Shown here in pieces: positions 32,626 to 41,833 of a DNA stretch of 64,000 nt. The stretch lies in the NCBI GenBank assembly GCA_965223045.1, contig CBDCVN010000013.1:2728001-2792000 (forward strand), in the 5' to 3' direction. Origin of the DNA: CBDCVN01 sp965223045. GTDB taxonomy: Bacteria; Deinococcota; Deinococci; Deinococcales; Trueperaceae. A program made the translations under genes and the position numbers. Positions within the stretch are counted from its first letter, which is position 1. Every line of letters starts with the position of its first letter. A model generated the notes under the pieces. It searched no databases and had not been told where the DNA came from. It saw only the letters and a program-made list of their open reading frames with translations.

Positions 32626-33168
32626 TCAATAATTATCAAATCTTAGCTCTAACACAACCTCTCCTGAAGATAAGTTTAGCGCAGCAACATAAGGCTTATA
32701 CTCTTCAGTCACTACAGTTAAACGGTGTGCACCAGAATTGAGGTTTATAATGCGTTGCTCGCCACTTATAATATCACCATAGTAATACCCATTAATAAAC
32801 ACTTTACCACTCTCTACTTCACTTTTAATAGTGAGATTGCTTTTAGCAACATTTACAGGAGTTGTAACTATTAGCTCCCCAAGATTTATCTTAATTTCTA
32901 GAAAGCTATTAGCTTGTAACTCAAAAGTGCTAGCAAATGTATCATAACCTTTAGCTAGAAGCAAAAGATGATGTTGACCTAAAGGTAAATTATAAATTAT
33001 CAATTCACCATTTGATAGCTTACCGTAATCTTGGCTATCAACAAAAATTTGAGCCTCAGAAACATTACTGAGGATTTTCAATGTCGCTTCTGAGGAGTTT
33101 ATGACTTGTGCAAAAGTTACGTTAACTAACAAAATCAAACAAAAGAAGAGTTGTTTTTCTAAGCACAT
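32626..33168 (-). CDS. Exported PEGA-domain protein
   Basis: A 180-residue protein. After a signal peptide (FFCLILLVNVTFAQ) come two PEGA modules, about 27-97 (AQIFVDSQDYGKLSNGELII, GQHHLLLLAKGYDTFA) and 108-178 (GKVFINGYYYGDIISGEQRI, GAHRLTVVTEEYKPYV). PEGA domains are small surface-associated beta folds of unknown binding role. It probably resides in the periplasm or on the surface. It lies 49 bases downstream of pilT on the same strand. Confidence 0.8.
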   Translation of the reverse strand: MCLEKQLFFCLILLVNVTFAQVINSSEATLKILSNVSEAQIFVDSQDYGKLSNGELIIYNLPLGQHHLLLLAKGYDTFASTFELQANSFLEIKINLGELIVTTPVNVAKSNLTIKSEVESGKVFINGYYYGDIISGEQRIINLNSGAHRLTVVTEEYKPYVAALNLSSGEVVLELRFDNY

Positions 33169-33217
33169 ATGTTGATTTTAAGATATTGCTAAGTGAGTTA
33201 CTTATGCGTTGCTAGGT

Positions 33218-34441
33218 TTATCTTCTACTACCACGCCCAATATTACCGCCTTGCCTATCGCGTTGGGGTATCTGTTGTTGTGGACGGGATGGTCTAGGCT
33301 GTGATGGTCTTTGGGTTTGCTGCTGACGACCTGTAGGTTGATCTAGTTGCCCTAACGCACCACCCGAATCAACAAGACGAGCAAATTCTTTCATATCCAC
33401 CGCACGTTCAATTCCTGTTTCATAAGTGATCTTGCGTTGCAAGTGAAGTTCTGCTAAATTGGCATCCATAGTAACCATGCCATGCTCACCACCCATCTGA
33501 ATCTGGGAGAGAATTTGATGGGTCTTTGCTTCACGAATAAGATTTCTAACAGCAGGTGTTGCCATCATAAATTCATAGCATAAAATACGCCCTTTACCTT
33601 CAGCACGTGGCAATAGCTGTTGAGTTAAAATTGCTTGTAAATTATTTGCTAGCTGTACACGCACCTGTTCTTGCTGAGCCTCGGGGAACACATCAATAAT
33701 ACGATCAACAGCTTCAGGGGCAGAGTTAGTATGCAAAGTGCCCATAACTAAGTGACCTGTCTCAGCAGCTGTGACTGCAGCTCCAATGGTTTCATGGTCA
33801 CGCATCTCACCCACCAAGATAACATCTGGTGCTTGACGCAACACTGCCCGCAAAGCATTATGAAAATCTTTAGTGTCTTCACCTATTTCACGTTGATTAA
33901 CTACTGAAGTTTTGTGCTTATGGAAAAACTCTATGGGATCTTCAATAGTAACAATATGCTTTGGAAATTCATTGTTTATCTTATCAATCAGTGCAGCCAA
34001 AGTAGTTGACTTTCCTGAACCTGTTGGGCCTGTAACAAGCACCAAACCACGGGGTACCTTAGATAGATCTGCTACTGCTTGTGGTAATCCCATTACATCA
34101 AAGCTAAGCACCTCTTCAGGGATTGTTCTTAGCACACCACCTACAGATTGCCTTTGAAAGAAGGCGTTCACACGAAAACGGCCTTGACCCACTAAGCCAA
34201 AAGAAAAGTCTTGCTCTCTAGTTTCTTCAAAATCTCTTTGCTTTTTTTCATCCATTATAGAATAAAGCATACGCCGAGTTGCCTCAGGGTTAAGCTTGGC
34301 AAACTCTGTTGGACGCCACTCACCATCAATACGTAACATAGGTGGTAAACCCACTGTAACTATAAGGTCAGAAGCCTTACGTTCTACAGTAAGTTTAAGT
34401 AGGTCAACAATGTCTATTTGTGAAGCATCTTGATCGTCCAT
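33218..34441 (-). CDS. pilT: Type IV pilus retraction ATPase PilT
   Basis: A 407-residue hexameric ATPase that powers pilus retraction, used in twitching and DNA uptake. Walker A GPTGSGKST at 138-146, Asp box with TIEDPIEF, Walker B VILVGEMRD, His box GTLHTNSAPEAVDRI, and the PilT-specific C-terminal AIRNLIRE-like motif (TPAVRNLIREAKTHQI). The last 45 residues are a Gln/Arg/Pro-rich disordered tail longer than in most PilT. It is cytoplasmic, at the pilus base. pilF lies 242 bases upstream on the same strand, separated by repeat R4. Confidence 0.93.
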   Translation of the reverse strand: MDDQDASQIDIVDLLKLTVERKASDLIVTVGLPPMLRIDGEWRPTEFAKLNPEATRRMLYSIMDEKKQRDFEETREQDFSFGLVGQGRFRVNAFFQRQSVGGVLRTIPEEVLSFDVMGLPQAVADLSKVPRGLVLVTGPTGSGKSTTLAALIDKINNEFPKHIVTIEDPIEFFHKHKTSVVNQREIGEDTKDFHNALRAVLRQAPDVILVGEMRDHETIGAAVTAAETGHLVMGTLHTNSAPEAVDRIIDVFPEAQQEQVRVQLANNLQAILTQQLLPRAEGKGRILCYEFMMATPAVRNLIREAKTHQILSQIQMGGEHGMVTMDANLAELHLQRKITYETGIERAVDMKEFARLVDSGGALGQLDQPTGRQQQTQRPSQPRPSRPQQQIPQRDRQGGNIGRGSRR

Positions 34442-34683
34442 AAATACAGCTCCTTACTAAATATCATAATATAGTCTTATAAATATCCATATGAATTCTT
34501 ATCATCGGTAGGATGTCTTTCTGAGCGAAGCGAAGAATCTTAATGTGCTACGCTGTGAGATACATTAGTCACTATATGACGTATAAGTTACAGAAACGCA
34601 CCTTTCACTTTGAGAAAAGTCTTTTTGGCGTGCTATACATAAAAATCTAAAATTGTACACAAAAATTTCTCCAAGTCGAGTTA
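34442..34683. repeat. pilF-pilT intergenic region with dispersed repeat R4
   Basis: The segment 34510-34557 (tttctgagcgaagcgaagaa, ctacgctgtgagat) resembles the distal half of repeat R3 read in reverse (59430-59487: attctgag, gaagaatctcttatgg, cgcagtgagatcc). It belongs to a hairpin-rich intergenic repeat type that occurs in many bacterial phyla. There is no gene here. Confidence 0.55.
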
Positions 34684-37359
34684 TTAATTAGCTGTTTTCG
34701 AAAGTACTTCTTCTAAAGTAGTATTGCCCTCAAAAGCTTTTTGAACACCATCTTGTCTAAGGGTTACCATGCCTTGTTTCATAGCCAGCTCTTTAATTTC
34801 ATCTGCAGGTAAACCTTTTACAATTCCATTTTGTACATCACCTTGATTGACTAGGAGTTCATGGATGGCCATGCGCCCTCTATAGCCACTACCACTACAT
34901 TTCTCACAACCTACCCCACGGTAAAGTTTTTTGCCAGCTACTTTTTCTTCTTTAAGGCTGAGACGGCGTAACACATCGGGATCAGGAGTATACTCTATCT
35001 TACAATTTTTGCAAATACGTCTAACTAACCTCTGTGCAAGTACACCTAAAAGTGAAGCAGATATATTAAATGGCTCTACCCCCATTTCAGCTAAGCGAGT
35101 AGTTGCACCTGGAGCATCATTGGTGTGCAGGGTAGCAATCAATAAGTGGCCTGTAAGGGCAGCTTCTACTGCTATTTCTGCAGTTTCAGTATCACGGATC
35201 TCACCAACCATAATAACATCAGGGTCTTGTCGTAAAAAAGATCTCAAGGCTACAGCAAAATTCATACCTGCTTTGTTATTAACCTGAGATTGGTTTATAC
35301 CCGGAATTTCATATTCAACAGGATCTTCAATAGTAGTAACATTGACTTCAGGCTTAGCAACACGTTTTAATATACTAAATGTGGTAAAAGATTTACCTGA
35401 GCCTGTAGGGCCTGTTATTAGAAACATGCCATAAGGTTTGTCAATAACATCAGTAAAACGTTGGTAGTTATAATCAGCAAAGCCAAGATCCTCAACTTCA
35501 GGTATGCTATCAGCTTTCTTAAGCACACGCATAACTGCTTTTTCGCCATAGACAGTTGGTAAGGTAGAAAGACGCAAATCAGCATTTGCATTCTTATCTT
35601 TAAAACGCACACGTCCATCTTGAGGCACACGTTTTTCAGCAATATTTAGATTGCCAATAATTTTAATCCTAGCAATAAGTGAAGGTCCTGCAGCTTTAGG
35701 AAAGCTCATATACTCTGTTAAAATACCATCTTTGCGCACTCTCACTAGGATATTGTTAGGTGTAGGCTCTACATGGATATCTGAAATATCATTGATAATC
35801 GCTTCGCGAATTATGTTGTTGACAACTTTAACTAAAACATTATCATCAAGTGAGTCATCAGTAATTTCTTCAGCTTCAGCACTGCCACCAACTTCTTCAA
35901 CTAGTTCTCTAGCAAGCTCATCAATATCTGCTCCTGACTTATAAAAACGATTTATAAGGGAGTGTAAGTTTTCCTCTGTAGCTACAGCAGGTTGAATATC
36001 TTTGCCTGTTAGAAGTTTAAGATCATCAAGGGCAAAAATGTGACGGGGATCTTTCATTGCTACTACTAGAGTGTTATTGTCATCACCTTCTAGGCGAATA
36101 GGCATAATTGTGTAACGTCTAACAGTAGTTTCAGGAATAAGGGTGACCACATAGGGATCTACCTGAGCAGTCTCACCTTCTACAAATTCATAGCCTAATT
36201 GCATAGCTAGGCTGCGAGCCAACATATCGGGGCTAATTTTGCCTGATTGTACCAAGGTATCCTCGAGCCTACCTCCACCACTTCTTTGGCGATTCAAAGC
36301 TACCTCAATATCATCTTGCTCCACGTAACCTAGGTCAATAAGAATTTCTCCTAGGGGCTTAACTCTACCCAGTTTATTTTGTTCATCAAGAGCACGTCTA
36401 AGCTGTTCACGTTTAATCTTTTTGCTCTTTAAAAGAGTTTCTCCTAAGCGTCCTTTATCATCAGCATATAGTTTTTCAATAAGCTCTCTGATCTCATGCT
36501 CAGGACTACACACAAATTTTACAGAACGCTGTACAATAGATTCAACTTCACTTCTTTGACGAGGGTCTACAGTAGCAATAATTAATTTACCATTTTCCTC
36601 TTTATAAGGCACAGAGTTGAACTGCAAAGCATCAAGGCGTAACATCTGGGAAGAAAACTTCTCAGAAATTTCTGCATCAGCCAAGCTTTCTACATAGGGC
36701 AAACCATTTTGCTCAGCTAACAGTTGAGCAATCTGTTCTTGAGTTAGAAAGTTTTTACTGACAAGAATACGTCCTAAAAGCCCTCCTGTACGATTCTGCT
36801 CTTCAGTAGCCTCCTCGAGTTGCTCTTTGGATAAGAATCCTTTTTCTACAGCAAGTACGCCAAAGCGCTGAGTTGTATCCTTAGCAACGCTATCAGGCGG
36901 CTCTAAACCAAGCTCAGGATAGTAAGTGGCTAAGGCCCATTGAAATTCCTTACGAAGTGCCTTATAAGGTTCCACAATACATTGAGTTTCATCTTCTATT
37001 TCTTCTATTGACAAAGAGTCTAAAGGATCAGTAAAAGCTACCCTTATACGATTATCATCAAGAGCAAAAGGTAGCGCTTCAATATCTTGAGCAAGATTAC
37101 TTGGTACTTTAGTAAGGGCTTCAGGCATAATGTTAACTCTAGGTAAGCTAACTAACGGAATACCTATATTTTCTTCAATTGCCCTTGCAATACGATGTTC
37201 AGAAATAACCCCCATACCAACTAACACATCAGAAAGCTTACCACCAACTTCTACTTGTTGTCCTATAGCCTCTTGTAAACTTTCATCACTTACATAGCCA
37301 CTATCTAAAAGAATTGCACCTAAACGTTTATCACCTATAGAGAGAGTTGTCACTATCAC
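34684..37359 (-). CDS. pilF: Type IV pilus assembly ATPase PilF/PilB with multiple GspE-N modules
   Basis: An 891-residue extension ATPase. Residues 8-150, 160-300 and 305-450 are three successive GspE/MshEN-like modules, each starting with a variant of GERLG-LLVE... (RLGAILLDSGYVSDESLQEA, FGVLAVEKGFLSKEQLEEAT, LGETLLKSKKIKREQLRRAL), as in Thermus PilF. The ATPase domain has Walker A GPTGSGKS near 648, TIEDPVEYEI, VIMVGEIRDTETAEI and the tetracysteine zinc site CKNC (about 780) and CEKC (about 818). It drives pilus assembly and DNA uptake from the inner membrane. The MshEN-like modules probably bind c-di-GMP. Confidence 0.93.
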   Translation of the reverse strand: MIVTTLSIGDKRLGAILLDSGYVSDESLQEAIGQQVEVGGKLSDVLVGMGVISEHRIARAIEENIGIPLVSLPRVNIMPEALTKVPSNLAQDIEALPFALDDNRIRVAFTDPLDSLSIEEIEDETQCIVEPYKALRKEFQWALATYYPELGLEPPDSVAKDTTQRFGVLAVEKGFLSKEQLEEATEEQNRTGGLLGRILVSKNFLTQEQIAQLLAEQNGLPYVESLADAEISEKFSSQMLRLDALQFNSVPYKEENGKLIIATVDPRQRSEVESIVQRSVKFVCSPEHEIRELIEKLYADDKGRLGETLLKSKKIKREQLRRALDEQNKLGRVKPLGEILIDLGYVEQDDIEVALNRQRSGGGRLEDTLVQSGKISPDMLARSLAMQLGYEFVEGETAQVDPYVVTLIPETTVRRYTIMPIRLEGDDNNTLVVAMKDPRHIFALDDLKLLTGKDIQPAVATEENLHSLINRFYKSGADIDELARELVEEVGGSAEAEEITDDSLDDNVLVKVVNNIIREAIINDISDIHVEPTPNNILVRVRKDGILTEYMSFPKAAGPSLIARIKIIGNLNIAEKRVPQDGRVRFKDKNANADLRLSTLPTVYGEKAVMRVLKKADSIPEVEDLGFADYNYQRFTDVIDKPYGMFLITGPTGSGKSFTTFSILKRVAKPEVNVTTIEDPVEYEIPGINQSQVNNKAGMNFAVALRSFLRQDPDVIMVGEIRDTETAEIAVEAALTGHLLIATLHTNDAPGATTRLAEMGVEPFNISASLLGVLAQRLVRRICKNCKIEYTPDPDVLRRLSLKEEKVAGKKLYRGVGCEKCSGSGYRGRMAIHELLVNQGDVQNGIVKGLPADEIKELAMKQGMVTLRQDGVQKAFEGNTTLEEVLSKTAN

Positions 37360-37662
37360 TCCTTAAAATTAAGTACTTACATAAAGCCTTCTCAGCTAGC
37401 TCTTGTACAAAATTATCAAGTTTTATAAAGATAACGTCTGTCACTATTATCACGTTATAAATTTTATATTAAGGGTTTTAAATTACTTTTCTATTACTTG
37501 TGTACTAACATAAAACTTGTATAAAGCTTAACTTAATCTATAGTGTGTGGTAGTCCTGTTTTTCAAGATGAAAATTCTTTTTCTCAAAATAGGATTTTAT
37601 TTTTAAGAGCTGATAATTACTACAAACACTTCAAAATGGTTTGGTGATTTTATCTTTATAAA
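37360..37662. other. Intergenic region between nuoJ and pilF
   Basis: About 300 AT-rich bases. No nuoK or other gene remnant is recognisable downstream of nuoJ. The part next to pilF must hold its promoter, but no single convincing -35/-10 pair stands out. Confidence 0.4.
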
Positions 37663-38181
37663 CTAAGTATTTTGAGCCTCTGCTTTACGTTGTACTAAAC
37701 TAACTGCTCCTATAATTCCAGTTAGAAGAAGTACTCCTACTAAATGAAAAGATAGAATAAAATCACTAAAAAGTATTTCCCCTACTTGGGCTGCTCCACC
37801 ACCTGAAAGAGTATTATTTATGACTTCAGTATCTGGTAAAGGAATAGAGTTACGAAACGTTGAAACTACTAAGGCAATAACAGCAATAGTAGCTGTTATA
37901 TATGTTGCTGTAGGTAACCAATACAATGAAGCTTGAGCCCTGTCTTCATATACATTTAAAAGCATAATCACAAAGAGGAAAAGTACCATTATAGCTCCTG
38001 CATAAACAATTACTTGAATAGCAGCTAAAAAGTGAGCTTCTAGAGTCACATAGATAATAGCCAAAGTAAGTAAGGTAAACACTAATGCTAATGCTGCATG
38101 GACAGGTTGACTCAAGGTAACAACACCTATGGCCCCAGTTATGGTGAAGAAAGCAAGTAAGCTAAAAGTAATAATTTCCAT
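37663..38181 (-). CDS. nuoJ: NADH-quinone oxidoreductase subunit J
   Basis: A 172-residue membrane subunit of complex I (Thermus Nqo10). Five hydrophobic segments; the signature FTITGAIGVVTLSQPVHAAL, then VTLEAHFLAAIQVIVYAGAI with MVLFLFVIMLLNV, is typical, including the Glu/Tyr in TM3 involved in coupling. It follows nuoI by 5 bases. No nuoK follows: the next gene is pilF after 300 bases, so the usual nuo order is broken here. Confidence 0.93.
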   Translation of the reverse strand: MEIITFSLLAFFTITGAIGVVTLSQPVHAALALVFTLLTLAIIYVTLEAHFLAAIQVIVYAGAIMVLFLFVIMLLNVYEDRAQASLYWLPTATYITATIAVIALVVSTFRNSIPLPDTEVINNTLSGGGAAQVGEILFSDFILSFHLVGVLLLTGIIGAVSLVQRKAEAQNT

Positions 38182-38186
38182 CTATA

Positions 38187-38714
38187 TTAGTAAACAACTC
38201 CTTCTAACTCTATGCGGTGTTTGGGCTTTGAACCAATCTTTACTTCTTTATTAAGCTTTTGAGCCTCACGTCGTTGCCACTTACTACCTTTAGTACCAAC
38301 TAGCATATCTTCTTTGCCATAGACAAAGTTATCATATTTAAAATCAGCTAACTCAAATTCATGGCCTAGGACAATAGCCCCAGTGGGACATGCCTCCTCA
38401 CACATGCCACAAAAAATGCACCTCAACATATTAATTTCATAAATTTTGGCGTAGCGCTCACCTGCCGAAGTTGGATTATCGAAATCATTTTCTGCTGCTT
38501 CGACATAGATAGCATAAGCTGGACAAGCTGCAGCGCAAAGACTACAGCCAATACACTTTTCCAAATTAGTATCAGGATGGCGAAGCAAGTGGTGCCTACC
38601 TCTAAAACGGGGTTGAACATCTACAGGCTCATCCGGATACTGAACTGTAACTGGTTTCTTAAACAAGTGGCTTAAGGTTACACCCATGCCTCCAGCAATG
38701 TCAGTGACACTCAT
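38187..38714 (-). CDS. nuoI: NADH-quinone oxidoreductase subunit I
   Basis: A 175-residue iron-sulfur subunit of complex I (Nqo9), carrying clusters N6a and N6b. Cysteines 54/57/60/64 (CIGCSLCAAACP) and 99/102/105/109 (CIFCGMCEEACP) are intact. The sequence around YAIYVEAAEND and RYAKIYEINMLRCIFCG is very like Thermus Nqo9. The ATG at 38714 has GGAGAG ten bases upstream; a GTG nine bases earlier is less likely. nuoH is not upstream: 370 bases of repeat-bearing intergenic DNA and then a P450 gene occur instead. Confidence 0.94.
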   Translation of the reverse strand: MSVTDIAGGMGVTLSHLFKKPVTVQYPDEPVDVQPRFRGRHHLLRHPDTNLEKCIGCSLCAAACPAYAIYVEAAENDFDNPTSAGERYAKIYEINMLRCIFCGMCEEACPTGAIVLGHEFELADFKYDNFVYGKEDMLVGTKGSKWQRREAQKLNKEVKIGSKPKHRIELEGVVY

Positions 38715-38723
38715 AAATAACAC

Positions 38724-39081
38724 TCTCCAAACTGCGTAATTGATAAGCTAAAACATTTGTTATAAAGCACTATAGTAGTTCTCCAAAAAAGTACTTTCCC
38801 TAAAGAGTAATCCTCTACATGAGAATGCCCTTCTAAGTAGCATAACCCTTACCCTTACAAGGGCAGGTAAGAATAGGCTTGAAGAAGCTCAGACAGCCTA
38901 ATGCATTCAGGTTTTTCACGTAGCCTGTCCCAGCCTGTCCTAGAGTGCAGTGAAGGAAGCACTGCGAAGAACTCAGGAAAACATCCCTCGCGTTGGTAAG
39001 GTGAGAATTGATCTGGACATCTATTACTGCTAATGTCTGACACATTATAATTTAGTGAAATTTGCTATAAAGACTATTAAC
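38724..39081. repeat. Intergenic region with dispersed repeat R2
   Basis: About 360 bases. The stretch 38970-39030 (aagaactcaggaaaacatcc, ctcgcgttgg, gatctggacatctatta) is related to the ends of R1 and R3. Short inverted segments (gaaggaagcactgcgaagaa) are hairpin-prone. Short ORFs here are not credible genes. Confidence 0.55.
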
Positions 39082-40416
39082 CTAACGCTTAAAGAGTTCC
39101 ACAGGAATATCTTCTGTAGGACGCAAAGTGACATTAACTTTTACTTTTAGAGGGCTGTTTTTAAGCAGCTTAATTTGATAGTGCTGTAGTAAAGTAACTA
39201 AAACTATTTTAGCCTCGAGCAAAGCAAACTCTCTACCTATGCAAATATGTTTTCCCCCACCAAAAGGGAAATAAGCAAAACGGGGCAGTGAGTCTGCAAA
39301 TTCAGGTGTCCAGCGATCAGGTTGAAAAACATCAGGCTCTTTATAATATTGTTCACTACGTTGCGTAACATAAGGTGAAAGCAATATAGTAGTCTTTTTA
39401 GGTATAGTAAAACCTTTTATAGTATCATTGTTTTTAGTTATACGACTAAAAACAGCAACAGCAGGATAAAGGCGCAAGGTTTCTTTAATGACTTTTTCTG
39501 TATAGGTAAGTTTGCCTAGGTTAGCTAGAGTTACACTCTCTCCATTTAGCACAGTATCAATTTCTGCTAATAATTTAGCTTTAATCTCCGAATGCTTAGC
39601 TAGCAAGTACAAAGCACAAGTTAGGGTAAAAGCAGTAGTTTCATGTCCAGCAAGTAGTAAGGTAAGTACTTCATCAAGCAATTGTTTGTCAGTCATACCT
39701 TTGCCTTCATCATCTTGTAATGCTATGAGTACACTAAGTAAATCATTATCTTGTTGCTTAGCTTTACGTTTTTCTTGAATAAGTTGTTTAGTAATTTCTT
39801 CAAGGGTTGCTTTACCTTGTAAATAATCTTTTTGCATAGAGCTAACCCACCAAGCTGGTATGAGAGGGTTTGCTATCAACCTTTCCAACTGAGGTGCACA
39901 CAACTCAACACTAAGCCCTACCTTCTCAGCAGCTTCATTTAGCTCGAGCCCAAACAAACACCTAGTAGCAATGCTGAGTGTAAGTTGCCTCATTTCCTCT
40001 TGTAGCACTTTAGTTTCACCATCTTGCCAAGAGTTCATTAGCCTCTCACTGTGAGCAACCATTATTTCAGCATAGCTAGCAATACTCTCTTTATGAAAGG
40101 CTGGTTGCATCATACGCCTTTGCCTTAACCAAGGCTGACCTTCACTAGTAGCTAAACCCTCACCTAGCAAATCTTTAAGTATTTCAAAAGCCCTACCACG
40201 TATGTAATTGTTACCATTCTTTACAAATACTTGTGCAATAGCCTCAGCATCATTAAGAAAAATAAATGGCAAGTTAACAAGCCTAAATCCTATAAAATCT
40301 CCTAATTCACTATTTTGCTGTAGAAAAGCTAGGGGATCTTTACGAAAAGTACGAAGGACACCTATAAAAGGTTGGCCTCGAAGTTGGGGTATAGTTTTTG
40401 ATCTTAGGTTTACCAA
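39082..40416 (-). CDS. Cytochrome P450
   Basis: A 444-residue soluble P450. The I-helix AGHETTAFTL carries the oxygen-activating Thr, the K-helix has KETLRLYP (ExxR), and the heme loop FPFGGGKHICIGREFAL supplies the Cys ligand near residue 390. No membrane anchor is present. The CYP120/CYP175-like appearance suggests lipophilic substrates such as carotenoids or retinoids (Thermus CYP175A1 hydroxylates beta-carotene), but the substrate is not provable. A flavin reductase-like gene is 58 bases upstream on the same strand, though typical electron donors (ferredoxin and reductase) are not adjacent. Confidence 0.9.
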   Translation of the reverse strand: MVNLRSKTIPQLRGQPFIGVLRTFRKDPLAFLQQNSELGDFIGFRLVNLPFIFLNDAEAIAQVFVKNGNNYIRGRAFEILKDLLGEGLATSEGQPWLRQRRMMQPAFHKESIASYAEIMVAHSERLMNSWQDGETKVLQEEMRQLTLSIATRCLFGLELNEAAEKVGLSVELCAPQLERLIANPLIPAWWVSSMQKDYLQGKATLEEITKQLIQEKRKAKQQDNDLLSVLIALQDDEGKGMTDKQLLDEVLTLLLAGHETTAFTLTCALYLLAKHSEIKAKLLAEIDTVLNGESVTLANLGKLTYTEKVIKETLRLYPAVAVFSRITKNNDTIKGFTIPKKTTILLSPYVTQRSEQYYKEPDVFQPDRWTPEFADSLPRFAYFPFGGGKHICIGREFALLEAKIVLVTLLQHYQIKLLKNSPLKVKVNVTLRPTEDIPVELFKR

Positions 40417-40474
40417 TAAATTACTCTCTTCACATTTTTGTGAACTTCTAGTTAACCTCTATAACTATACAAAA

Positions 40475-40945
40475 TTATAGTGATCTAAAAGTCCCATATA
40501 ATCTATTATAGTAAAGTAGTGGCTTTCCCTCTTCTAGAGCAATATGTTCCACTTGACCTATAAAAAGAGTGTGATCTCCAACTTCATGTTTAGCTACAAT
40601 TTTACAAAGTAGTTGCACAACAGCATTTTCTATCACAGGGTAATTGTTTAGCTCAGAAAAAATGGGCCTGAAATCTTGTGGACCAAATCCTGCAAAGTGG
40701 TTACTAACCTCGCTTTGTGAGGCCTCTAAAATACTTACTCCATAAAATTCTGTTTGCATAAGAATTTCATGGGTTTTAGTTCCTTTCGCAACAGATTCTA
40801 AAATCAAAGGTGGCTCCAAAGATACTGAAATAAAGGCACTAGCTGTCATACCATGAATCTTCCCCTCATGTTTCATAGTAATAACAGTAACTCCGCTAGC
40901 AAATTGACTCATGGCTTGCTTAAATAGTTCTGAGTTAATCTTCAT
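40475..40945 (-). CDS. Flavin reductase-like FMN-binding protein
   Basis: A 156-residue protein of the flavin reductase domain (HpaC/split-barrel) family: LFKQAMSQFASGVTVITMKH, then GMTASAFISVSLEPPLILES, the FMN-binding core, and GDHTLFIGQVEHIALEEGKP with YYNRLYGTF. Members reduce FMN or FAD with NAD(P)H for a partner oxygenase. No flavin monooxygenase is adjacent; the neighbouring P450 could in principle be a partner, which is inference only. ATG start at 40945, divergent from the methyltransferase gene. Confidence 0.85.
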   Translation of the reverse strand: MKINSELFKQAMSQFASGVTVITMKHEGKIHGMTASAFISVSLEPPLILESVAKGTKTHEILMQTEFYGVSILEASQSEVSNHFAGFGPQDFRPIFSELNNYPVIENAVVQLLCKIVAKHEVGDHTLFIGQVEHIALEEGKPLLYYNRLYGTFRSL

Positions 40946-40997
40946 AAATTATTCCTTATAAATTATTCCTTCAAAATCTTAAGTTATATTACCTCAT

Positions 40998-41732
40998 ATG
41001 CAATCTAAAAAACCTTTTAGCCTTTTAGCTAGTGTTTATGATGAGATTATGTCAGACATTCAATATGAGCAATGGACTGACTTTATGCTAGAAATACTAG
41101 GTAAGCTTAATTGGCAGGGGAAAAAAGTTCTAGACTTGGGTTGTGGTACAGGTAATTCTATCTTTCCCTTTTTTACAAGAGGCTTTGAGGTTGTGGGTTT
41201 AGATAGCTCTATTGATATGTTAAAAGTGGCTCGTAAAAAATTGCCGCCTGTAAGGTTTTTACAAGCAGACTTTAAAAGTTTTGAGTTTAATGAGGATTTC
41301 GACCTAGTCATATCTGTTTTTGATTCTCTTAATAATCTTCTTAGTCCTGGAGATTTCTTAAAAACTTCTAAACAAGTATACAAACACTTAGGCATAGATG
41401 GGGTATTTATATTCGATTTCAACACCTCTTTAGGCTTAAAAAACATCTGGGATAATGGCCAAGCAGAGGGGTGGATCAATAACATACATTATTATTGGAA
41501 GCACAGTTTTGATGAATCTACCAAACTTGCTAGAATCGAAGCTTACTGCGAAAATAGCCAGCATAGATTTACTGAAATTCACTATGAGCGAGCTTATGAA
41601 CCTGCTGAGGTAAAAGAACTTTTAAGTAAAGCTGGTTTTCAAAACGCTCGAGTTATTAGTTTTCCCTATGGAAAACCTGCTGGTACAGAAGATAGGCGAG
41701 TGTGGGGAGTAGGGCAAAAACTAGCTAAGTAG
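40998..41732 (+). CDS. SAM-dependent methyltransferase
   Basis: A 244-residue class I methyltransferase: an opening helix SLLASVYDEIMSDIQYEQWT, motif I VLDLGCGTGNSIFPF near 46-60, motif II VVGLDSSIDMLKVARKKL and the acidic post-II FDLVISVFDSLNNL. The C-terminal lid carries YERAYEPAEVKELLSKAGF. The substrate is unknown; the layout is like small-molecule methyltransferases of the YdaC/UbiE-related type. It is divergent from the flavin reductase with 52 bases between. Confidence 0.87.
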   Translation: MQSKKPFSLLASVYDEIMSDIQYEQWTDFMLEILGKLNWQGKKVLDLGCGTGNSIFPFFTRGFEVVGLDSSIDMLKVARKKLPPVRFLQADFKSFEFNEDFDLVISVFDSLNNLLSPGDFLKTSKQVYKHLGIDGVFIFDFNTSLGLKNIWDNGQAEGWINNIHYYWKHSFDESTKLARIEAYCENSQHRFTEIHYERAYEPAEVKELLSKAGFQNARVISFPYGKPAGTEDRRVWGVGQKLAK

Positions 41733-41833
41733 AAACAGTACAGCGTCTCTGGTCTCGTCCTGCACGTTGACGTTGATATTCATTAAGTGTTACTATTAAC
41801 ATAGCTTTGTAAAACCTTAGGTGGTTGTTGCTA

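Noticed and set aside
38833..39045. Two overlapping minus-strand ORFs in the nuoI-P450 spacer
   Set aside because: They run through dispersed repeat R2 in two frames at once; the repeat explains the openness.
39082..40945. P450 and flavin reductase as one dedicated monooxygenase system
   Set aside because: HpaC-type reductases normally serve flavin monooxygenases, not P450s; adjacency alone is weak.
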